DNA from: Epithemia pelagica
Lineage: Eukaryota; Bacillariophyta; Bacillariophyceae; Surirellales; Surirellaceae
Assembly (NCBI GenBank): GCA_946965045.2
Contig: OX337230.1
Coordinates: forward strand, 1,550,001-1,614,000
Reading direction: 5' to 3'
DNA: 64,000 bases
Numbering within the stretch: position 1 is the first letter of the stretch; the number at the start of each line of letters is the position of its first letter. Under the pieces are notes generated by a model. It ran no database searches. It saw only the letters and a list, made by a program, of their open reading frames with translations, and had not been told where the DNA came from. Below are positions 55,744 to 64,000 of the stretch, in pieces. The position numbers and the translations under genes were made by a program.

Positions 55744-56639
55744 ATGCGCCAGACGCGTAGTGCTACCAAACGAGCTGAGTCTGCGAAGAAGGAGCAGGAG
55801 GACTCCGCCGCAGCTCTCTCCACAACCGCATTTCCCTCCAACAAGGGAAACAAGGCAAACAAGAAAATGAAGACAAAGACGGCCGTGGACAACAAAACGT
55901 CGAAGAAGAAGAAGACGACGACGACGAAGTCTCCCGCTTCGACAAAGAAGCATGTGACCTTCAAGCTTGAGGGTCCTTCGTCGTGGCACGAGCGCGCAAA
56001 ACAGTGGCAACTCACCATTGGGGATGAAGATGGTATCCCAGTGTTCTTCGTCAGCAACAAGGACGTCATGCGCTAACCTGTCGGATATCGCGGCAGAGCT
56101 CCTTGCGATCGAGGCTGTCGGCAAAGAAGGTAAGTTTGATTGTTCATTGTTGGTTTTGAGTCTCCCTTTCTCACGACGCGCCCTCTGCTGCCACAGACAC
56201 CAAACCCAACAGCAAGCCCGACAACAAGCCCGACAGCAAGCCCGAGAAGGAGATCAAGAAGAAGGACGACGTCGAGAACAAGACTCCAGAGTCTTATGTG
56301 ACCCCGAAGAAAGTAACTTCTTCCCCGAAGGTGGCGTCTCGAGCTTTCGCACTGACCCCCTCCCAGAAGCATGCTTTCCAGCGTCGGATTGCTGAGGAAC
56401 AGGTGAAGGAAAGTGGAGCGACAGACCCTCGCCAGACTTTGAATGAGTCGCTGGCATTGGGAGAAAACATCCCGTCGTCTCCTCCTTTGTTCTTTAGCAA
56501 TCCTTCCCGTGCATACCGGACGTCCATTGATTCGTATGCCGATGATGGATTTCTCGAGACCCAAGAAGACTTCATCGGTACGCAGCAAAACGGGCTTTTT
56601 GGTCCCGAGTACTTGGATCATGAGGACGAGGCGTACTAG
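55744..56639 (+). pseudogene. basic Lys/Thr-rich protein, two exons, apparent frameshift
   Basis: Function unknown. Starts at MRQTRSATKRAESAKKEQE (55744), then a Lys/Thr-rich stretch and HVTFKLEGPSSWHERAKQWQ. This frame stops at 56074, but the next frame continues at once with ANLSDIAAELLAIEAVGKE, then a clean GT-AG intron (56130-56196, 67 nt) into DTKPNSKPDNKPDSKPEKE and on to LDHEDEAY at 56639. One inserted base near 56072 would join the parts, so either a one-base deletion (mutation or sequencing error) is present or the first frame ends there. The product would be a nuclear-type, charged, mostly disordered protein. Confidence 0.45.
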
Positions 56640-57147
56640 ATATCTACTGATGGACGTTTTAGGTATCCTTAATCACTAAATATGAATCGATTTGTCATCA
56701 TGGTAGTGCTTCTACAGTCATTCTTGTTGTGATTATCATCATTGTCGTCGTCCAAGTCCTCGTCATTGTCGTGGCTATCATTGTCGTCGTTGTATTGTAG
56801 TCGTCCTTGTTGTAGCTATCATCGCTCATCCTGTTTGTCCTCTTCATCATCATCGTCATCGTCGTTATCCAGCTTGCCAGTGTCGGTAGTTGGGTCCCGG
56901 TTTGTGGGCACGCCTCGTATGGATGTACGAGGGAGTTAGTGATTGGTCCCAGACGAGCTATGATTCTTATCTCATATTTTGCGTTTTCGACACAACACGA
57001 CAATGTACTAAAGTATAATATGAAGGAATAAACTAGTAAATCTTAATGTCATACTGCAACTCAACGTACCATGGTACTCTTTTTCAACAATAACACACTT
57101 TCACCACAAGGAAAGATCTAAGTTTGATCGGCTTCTTTGTTCGCGAT
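56640..57147. other. intergenic with TTGTCGTCG low-complexity stretch
   Basis: No gene seen. 56720-56880 is dominated by trinucleotide-like TTGTCGTCG/CATCATCG runs that create artificial Ser- and Asp-rich frames. Confidence 0.5.
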
Positions 57148-57995
57148 CTAAATACCAGGTTTTTTCGTAGCCAGAAGCACTCTACGATAATCACCCTGGA
57201 CGGCAACGCGATGGCCATCGAGCGTAAGGTTAACCCGAATGATCCCACTTGGGCAATCACCAGGAATGTCCTTTTGATGGAAGTAGCACTCTGAAAGCCT
57301 TTGTCCAGAAGGTAGATTGCAGCTGTTCTTTGGCATGGGATCGTGGATGGTCCGATCTTTTCCTTGGTACACGTAAAAATGTGCACGTGGATTTCCCAGC
57401 TCTCCAGTCTTAAAGCCACCAGCATGGACAGTATCTCCTCGAACGAGGAGAAACTTGCTGTACGGGATTTGTACCACGTTACCCAACTCATGCGTATAGT
57501 TCTCGTGCTTCTCAGCACGGTAGCTCCACAATTCAATAACTGCTTGAAATCTGTCGTGACTTTTTGGACATGTTCTGGGTCGCAGCCGTTGAAGTACCGA
57601 GTGTTGGCCATCATGCCCTCATGTTCCATCATCGCCATCAACAAATTTGGGGTGTAGTCTTGAACAGATTTGAAAAAGGTGCCCTTTCCTTTACTGTTCA
57701 GGTGTTTGCCTTTCCACACTTGCTCCAACAACTGGAGGAGGTCTGGCGGCGTTGTAAAAAAACAGCCTCGATAGATTTTGTTTTCACTATCGTATAGCGA
57801 TTTGAAATACTTCTTAAGCAATTCTCTATTTTGCAACATCTGTTGCTTTTGCCATTCACCCTCCTGCATTAACTCGTCGATCGCATTCATCTCCGGAGCA
57901 AAAGAATTGTCATCCGACATCTCCTGATCAAAAGAATTGTCATCCGTGGTGTCACTTTCTGAAAATTCTGGCAAGGCAATTACTCGTACTAACAT
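57148..57995 (-). pseudogene. 2OG-Fe(II) oxygenase/cupin-like protein, frameshifted
   Basis: Starts MLVRVIALPEFSES with an acidic segment, then a conserved-looking helical part (YFKSLYDSENKIYRGCFFT, LMAMMEHEGMMANTRYFNG). At about 57550 the frame breaks: VTTDF must shift to FQAVIELWSYRAEKHENYTH to reach the C-terminal motif LLVRGDTVHAGGF...NPRAHFYVYQGKD. That motif (RGDxxHAGG then PRxHxY) fits the second half of a double-stranded beta-helix oxygenase, where His binds iron and Arg binds 2-oxoglutarate; the first half of the iron site is not evident. I do not recognise a named family. Next to a SET-domain gene on the same strand. Confidence 0.5.
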
Positions 57996-58088
57996 TCCAG
58001 AAAGGGAGCGATTGGGTCGAGTGGCGGGTTGAGCTTGTGCTGCAGGTGGGACGGGATTGCTCGGACGCTCCGGTGAACCTACGACCGG

Positions 58089-59747
58089 CTAGGTCGTGTG
58101 TTGTTGTTGCTGCGATAAAGGCAGAGCCCCCTGGTAACCTCCTCCATAATGGGGTTGATTATAGGACGGGGGATGCCCATGGTAATGCGGCTGAGGATGA
58201 TACGGCGGCAGAGGATGATGCGGCGGAGGATGATACGAAGGAGGAGGATGATGATACGGCGGATGATGATACGAAGGAGGATGATGATGATGATGCGGCG
58301 GAGGATGATACGAAGGAGGATGATGACGATGCGGTGGATCATAATATGGCGGAGGATGAGGATGATGCGGTGGATCATAATACGGCGGAGGATGAGGATG
58401 ATACGGCGGAGGATGATGTGGTGGCAGCTGAGGGGGCGAATTGTAGTGCCCAGAAACGTCTTGCGGAGGAGGTGGAGAAGGAAGAGCAGGAGGACGAGCA
58501 ACAGCAGCAACTGAATGGAAAACAGTAGTAGAAGAGGTAGCGAAAGCCTTCTTTGTTTTTTTCCCGTCGTCTTCATTTTCATCACTGGGTCGACCGCGTT
58601 TCTTTCCCTCGTCTTCGTCGTCGTCACCTTTCGTCGACGGTCGGATAACCTGTTCGGAGGACGTTGGCAATTCGTCCGAAAGGTTATAAAACAAAGACAG
58701 CTCGTCGCCCTTTTCGATCGGCTTGATTGCCTTGACTAGAAGATTCGGCATGATTCTCACGTTGTATTGATCATCCGATTCATCCGGTGGATTGTCTGTA
58801 CCGTACCGATGGTGTAGGTGGTCGTTGATTAAGTGCAGCCCCATGCCGAAGTGATCGTCGTTGTCTGCTTGAAGCCTTCGATTGTCACGTCCGAACTGAA
58901 TCGCGTACTCGTTGGGTACAACTGTCCGAGACGTGACGTCGTTTCCCGTGTACGCGCCAATCACTTCACCATCTTTGATTGTCCGAACTGCAAAAACGCC
59001 AAACCCGGCGCCTGGGAGTTTTGACTCCTTCACCTCAAACAGAAGCACTTTTCCAAGGTAGATCTTGACTACCGGATTGTTTGCAAATGTGTAACCGACA
59101 CGCTTGCCGATCGTGAAGGTATGTTTTCTGTTCTTCTTGACAGGGAGACCCATTCCACCCGAAAGTGGCACAATCTTCCCCTTTTGCAAGCCTGAACCGG
59201 GCTTCCGAATTGGAGCTTCTTGGACCGAAAAAGTGGCCGAAATCTTCCGTGAGACATACTCTCCCATAGCACAGGCAAGTACAGCACTGTCTTTGATCTT
59301 GGAGAGCGTCTTGAGGCCTTCGGTGAAAGTCCTGATTGGATCCCGTCCAGAACGAGAAGGGAGTTTCTCCACTTCCTCGACGCCTTTCTTGTAGTCCGCT
59401 GTGCGCGTCTCGGTGAGGAGCTGCCGCATTTGAGTTTCCGAATACTGTTTGCTGTGGTCCTTCTCTGGATGGCCACGCCAAACATCTGCAAGCTTTTAAT
59501 CCTTCACTTCGGCAAAGTCTTGATCCGAAAGAAACCGATGGTGCTTTGTTGTTGTCGCTTCGTCTGTTGCTGCTGCTTCGGGTGCTGCGGCTGCTGCTGC
59601 TTCGGGCGCCGCTGCTGCTTTGGCTGACTGCTCTTCCGCTGCATCTATTGCAAGTATAAGAGCGTCAAGATTTCCTTTGTCACTCATGCTGTCTCGTTTT
59701 TGAGCGCCTGCTTTTGAATACTGTTTCTTAGGGCTTGGTTTCCCCAT
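58089..59747 (-). pseudogene. SET-domain protein with in-frame stop and His/Pro/Tyr-rich tail
   Basis: Putative protein-lysine methyltransferase. One frame runs from MGKPSPKKQYSKAG (59747) through an Ala-rich segment to a TAA at 59496-59498, then continues in the same frame with KLADVWRGHPEKDHSKQYSE into the rest of the protein; alternatively translation starts at the Met at 59429. SET domain: GAGFGVFAVRTIKDGEVIGA, YAIQFGRDNR, HLINDHLHH (in place of the usual NHS/C), NVRIMPNLLVKAIKPIEKGD and ELSLFYN with the catalytic-type Tyr. After it come acidic/basic stretches and a long PPYHPHPPPYYD-type repeat (58120-58440). The NDH variation and in-frame stop leave activity doubtful. Not an obvious housekeeping SET gene. 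Confidence 0.65.
58140..58440. repeat. GATGATACGGCGGAGGAT-type low-complexity repeat
   Basis: Irregular short tandem repeat encoding the His/Pro/Tyr-rich tail on the minus strand. Its plus-strand reading yields Asp/Glu-rich and Arg/Met-rich artefact frames. Confidence 0.8.
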
Positions 59748-59815
59748 GGTCGAAACGCAAAAACTCGAAACACGAAACACAAGAAACACGAAACGCAGCA
59801 TTCTCCTCAGCCCTC

Positions 59816-59883
59816 AGCTCACATTCCAAAAAAAAATCTTGAGCTCACATACTAAAAAACGGTGAAGTTTTGGTATGTGGGCT
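59816..59883. repeat. iterated motif AGCTCACATACTAAAA, two direct and one inverted copy
   Basis: Direct copies at 59816-59831 (one end variant) and 59842-59857; inverted copy TTTTGGTATGTGGGCT at 59868-59883, able to pair with the middle one (14 of 16 positions) as a hairpin with a 10-nt loop. It lies just upstream of the SET gene start, in the 400-bp gap before the transposase gene; could be a regulatory site or a transposon end. Confidence 0.6.
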
Positions 59884-60158
59884 GAGTTACTTAAGGATTT
59901 GCGTGCCAGTTTTGCGATGCGTGCGCGTTTTCGGAGAGGGGGGCGTGTTTCGCGCGAGGTCTGCTCCGAAAATCGTCCATTTTCTCGCTCTCTCACATTT
60001 TCGAGGTACTTACAAACTGATAATCCAACACGCAACACGAGCACGCAACACGGAAGTGATCATTGATACCAATAACTGACAAAAAATACATTCAATAAAA
60101 TGGATTGCTGTTATAAATAGTTAAGTTACATGCATTTTGATGATAAATGGAGATTAGA

Positions 60159-63100
60159 TCAGGTTTCTACTGCACCAGATCCTTGCGTTTCTCTCCAGAG
60201 ACGTGAGATGAAGCCATGATCTTGGTGGAAGGCGGATCGGTGACACTTGATTACTTTTGACATCTTTTCAATTTCGGCATACGAGAGGCCCACAGCTGCA
60301 TAGTCTCTGTTGTTGGAATTTTGATCGTTTAACAAGTACGCGAGCATATAGCGACGTGCCTTTGCTGACATTTTCCGCATGATTTCCGGTGTTGTTTTCT
60401 TCAGGCTCGCTGTCAAACATCGTAAAAAGGCAGCTTTGTCTTTCTTCTCATTCAGTGAGAAAGCACGAAAGACTTTTTTTGAGTAACCCCAGCCATACTC
60501 GATCCCCTCACCGGCCATTTCACAGTGATACTTGGTCGATACGAGAATCTCGATCCTGCAACGATGTCGTTCAGACAAGTCTTCCGCCAGCTTCTCCATT
60601 GCAGATTTTTCGTTCTTGAAATCGGAGCATTCGCTCATCAGATGAACAATAGAGTACTTTTTGTAGTCCGCCTGATAGGCTTCTTTCACAGTCTTCTTAT
60701 CCGCTTCCAACCATGCATCTCTGGTTGTCTTGACGTACTTGATCATGTTGTTAGGGTCTATCCACCCCCGCTCCCATAACACTTGAAAGAGCCCTTTTGC
60801 AGCATTCATCCAGCCTTCCTCGATCACATCATCTTCAATCACCGTTGCAATGTTGGAGCGTTTACAAAGGTCCTGTAGTTCACTAGCATTTTTTGATTGA
60901 AATGAACGTTGCATTCCAGGTCCCATGACCCGGACAAGTTTTGCCATGAGCTCCTTCTTTGTGAGGTTGCGCTTTTTCTTTCTACCAGTTTGGTGTGTAT
61001 TCTTCGATGCGACACGCTGCGCGTCATTGAGACGATGGCCTTTTTTAGCAACTGGACCACGATCGTTCTCCTAATAGACGAGGTGTTGTACGTCACCAAG
61101 TCGTAGTTTGTCGTCATGGTTGTACGGGCCAAGGCAAGCTTGATCAATAATTTGTGTGTCCCGCATGCTGGGAACAGCTCCTCCCCAGTCGTTATTCATG
61201 TTCAGAGCATTTAACCCATCGGATTGTTGTTTTCCATGACCACTGCTTTGGTCGAACAAAAAGACAAAGTCATGGGCGGGGAACATGACCACGAGGCAAT
61301 TGAAAATATCCTCCAACTGCAAGGCCATGTATTCATAATTCCAATATCCCTCTTTATCTGCTCCGTATTCAAAAAAGCGAGTGAACGGTTGTGTACCATG
61401 CCTTAGACGAGAAGGAAAACTGCTTGTAGATTGATTCGTCCTGGCCGATGAGGATGACAGGTTTGCGGTCGGAGGGAAACCTGTGTGACAAGTTTCCATT
61501 GTGAATTGTATTTTCTGGTTTGATGTACCGTTCAAATTCGCTTGGGAAGGCATCAACATGGTACTCCCGCATCTGCTTGCCTGTTGTTACATCAGTGTAC
61601 TCAAATACAAAGCTGTTTGGCAAGAGCTTCTCCTTGCCCGCATTCCCTTCGTTTTCAAGTTTGATTGCATCCTTGGTAGGGAGCTGCACCCACCGATACG
61701 ACAGCTCTTCCCACTTAAAGTACTTCTTGACAAAAGCAGCTCTGTGGGCAACATTCTCAGCATTTTTGTGTCGATCAGTGAAGTATGTTTTCGTGTGTTC
61801 CTTGAACGCGAACCCTGCAGCAGCAATACATCGCCACGCTGTGCTATGCAAAATGGTGGAAAGCTTCATCGATGCCAAGAAGTCCTCGTACAATACTGGC
61901 GTTGCATTCGTATCCATGCACTCTTGTACGATCATGGTATGCATATCCGGAAGCAATGTTGTCCTCAGGTACATTAGAGCAGACTCTGTTGTAAGAGTGC
62001 TCAGGTTTTCCTTTGCCCAGCATTCAAACTTGACCTTTGCTTCAGGTATGTGAACGAATAAGACGGGCGATGGCTCTTTCCCAATATGAACGTGGTAGTT
62101 GGGATGAGGGAAACTGTCGTTTTCCCGAAAGTACCTGTGAAAATGAGCAATGGTCTTGGGATGTTTTTTTACTTTTTCACCATAAATCTGTTCCATTTTG
62201 CTAATGGCTTTGCTTATGCAGTTCAGCCATGTACGACCGTGTGGCATATCAAGCAACGCTATCTTATAAGAAAGTTGTAAATACGTTGCCTTGAGCAGTA
62301 CCCTCTGTTGCTGTTCCTGGTTGAGGGGGAAGATGTCTCCCTTGTTAACCACATTCGGAAGTGCCTCCACGTTGGAAATGGCCCTCTCAAGGGTTTCTAT
62401 CCATCGCTCAAGATTTCGTTTTGACGATCCTGGAGAATCGCATTTGCTGGTAAAGAGCCTACGGTTCCTTGGCTCATCAAAATAGGTGCTTTCCATTTGT
62501 TGCGATAGACCTTGGATCATCTCACTCTCGAAAACTGAAAAACCAATTGGCAAACTCTGTGGATGGTCATGGCCGATTTCGTCTGTGGCCAATTCAGGAT
62601 GTTGGATTGCTCCAACAAGCACCTGATTTGTGTTGTCGTGAGGTGGTGACGTTTGCATTTCGGTAGGGCTGTCTCCAATTTGTGGCGGTTGACCATGTTG
62701 CTGCGTTGCAGTGCTCTTGATTGCTGGTGGAGTTGAAGTGTTTCTTGCTTGCTTGGATGTATTTAGCGTGCCTTCACGCAACCCTGGTGACTCTTCGTTC
62801 CTTCGCTTCGTTGGCTTCGCTCGTCCCGACCGCCGAATCACATTCTCGGCTGCAGCCTCCAGCCATTCTTGATGATCGTCCAACATCACTTGCAGGGTTG
62901 TTGTGTCTTTAGAGATGTAATAGAATGTGAAGCGTTCCCTTTTGATCGTATCTCTGTAGCGGTAGAAGCCATACTTGTTTGGCTTTTCAACATCATCGAA
63001 ACACATTGCAATGCTTTTTTCTCTTCGGAAAGCACGGTTCATTTCCAGCACAGACAATCCTGGCAACCAAGTGTTCATATATCCTACAAGCTCGACATCT

Positions 63101-63270
63101 TGGAACCACTTGTTGCAGAATCCAAACACGGTGGGTGAGCACTGCTTCCGAAACAGTTCAACAATCTCGTTCCCAGAAAAAATTCGTTCAATCCGAGACT
63201 GTGCTGCGTGAGGTGAGTCCGATGATCGTGTCATTGTGGATGATGTCGATGCGTTGAACTGTTGCCCCAT
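60159..63270 (-). pseudogene. large DDE transposase, broken by a frameshift/deletion and an in-frame TAG
   Basis: Runs from MGQQFNASTSSTMTRSS to SRLWRETQGSGAVET. N-terminal part has no named domain. First catalytic Asp in VILIGQDESIYKQF, then SKAWYTTVHSLF, where the frame closes (61369); the next frame resumes with FFEYGADKEGYWNYEYM, so sequence between these conserved blocks has been lost or shifted near 61380-61410. Second Asp in FVFLFDQSSGHGKQ, followed by NDWGGAVPSMRDT and YLGPYNHDDKLRLGDVQHLVY, then an in-frame TAG (61071-61073), after which the family pattern goes on: GPVAKKGHRLND, GLFQVLWERGWID, HCEMAGEGIEYGWGYSK (candidate third acidic residue). The family is common in stramenopile genomes (recollection) and has no established name known to me. 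Confidence 0.75.
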
Positions 63271-63287
63271 TGGGGGTGGTTCAAGTA

Positions 63288-64000
63288 AACCCTAAAGCAT
63301 CCGGATGCAGCTCGGCAACAGTTGACAGACGGACCATACTCGGATCCAAGATTACACTCAAGACTAAAAACTATGTTGTCTTGCGCAACCACATGAATAT
63401 TAGGTATCCTCGCTCTGGATACCCACATGGAGTACAGCACGAATATCATGGTGGCAAAGCATTTGGACGCACACAGAGAATCAATCCTGGCTCTGTATCT
63501 GGAACCCAAGTAGGTATCCAAGACAATGATCATGGCAACGCAACTGGGGCAAAGCTGGGAGACAATGGCAACCCAATTGGGGCAGAGCTGGGAAATCTAT
63601 CTGATCACTTGGCTAGACCTAAAGTGAGAGTTCAGAATGATGGAATAGAGATGAACCAAGATGATGGTTCTTGTAATATCAAGAATGAACAAATCATGGG
63701 TAACCTTTCATCTAGCTATGCTGGCAATGGAGTCAACGAAGCCTTGAACAATCCTAAAGCTAGGAGTAGCTATAATGGCAATCAACTTGGAGCCAAGATC
63801 GATCACACTAGTTCTAGCTATTTAGCATCGCTTGGAGAGAAGCTAGTTCTATCTAGATCAATCTCGCAACCAAAATGCAAAGAGGGGGTGACAGTTCCAA
63901 AGAATTCCCCTTCAGCAGCAAATGGGAGAGCACTAGTTCTGGAAAAAGACCTTCCAACATCAGAAAGGGGGGCAATATGTTTGGAAAAAGACCAACCGGA
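63288..64000 (+). CDS. open frame running off the right edge, unknown
   Basis: A plus-strand frame open for 713 bp to the window end; first ATG at 63393 (MNIRYPRSGYPHG). Composition is rich in Asn/Gly/Ser/Leu. GxKLG / GAELG / QLGAKI segments recur, hinting at weak internal repetition. No stop and no family recognised. It could be the 5' part of a gene, a retroelement polyprotein remnant, or an exon; the missing right side would decide. Confidence 0.4.

Noticed and set aside
58037-58528. Asp/Glu-rich 163-codon plus-strand frame
   Set aside because: It is the antisense of the repeat coding the SET protein tail.

Overview
The window looks like nuclear DNA of a diatom, probably a raphid pennate with a transposon-rich genome (inference). 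Evidence: a metacaspase with the p10-like domain in front of p20 (type III, known from algae with secondary plastids), a protein with a signal peptide plus an ASAF-like plastid-targeting motif, a Copia-type LTR element whose coding region resembles diatom CoDi elements, and short GT-AG introns of about 65-140 nt. Single-copy eukaryotic housekeeping genes alternate with blocks of mobile DNA.

Layout. 1-1283: 5' part of a type III metacaspase gene (minus strand, five exons visible, runs off the left edge). 1613-14806: head-to-tail array of three elements, two apparently identical 4466-bp units and a diverged third of about 4.26 kb, each with a large plus-strand zinc-finger/DDE transposase-like protein. 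14886-20235: a different transposon with 24-bp terminal inverted repeats, carrying a related DDE transposase fused to a DEDD 3'-5' exonuclease. It is broken by two in-frame TGA codons and has a hairpin-bearing minisatellite near one end.

20508-46696 is the gene-dense core: a GAF-like/TKL kinase, HIRA histone chaperone, a two-module Cys/His protein of unknown function, condensin subunit CAP-D2, a PDZ/giant coiled-coil protein, a plastid-targeted PDZ/2Fe-2S protein, a J-domain protein with a TPSRSK tail, and Mago nashi.

48492-53877 is a young LTR element (757-bp LTRs that look identical, 5-bp target duplication GTTGT). Its single intact 1130-codon ORF is gag-like and ends in a rearranged, catalytically dead reverse-transcriptase piece. 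54998-63270 is a second accessory block: two small genes of unknown function, then three broken minus-strand genes, namely a 2OG-oxygenase-like protein, a SET-domain protein and a large DDE transposase of a family seen in stramenopiles. An open frame runs off the right edge.

The most unusual items are the tandem transposase array and its apparent kinship with the exonuclease-fused family, the LTR element with a conserved-open but dead RT remnant, and the SET + 2OG-like + DDE cluster, which may be a decayed accessory-gene transposon.
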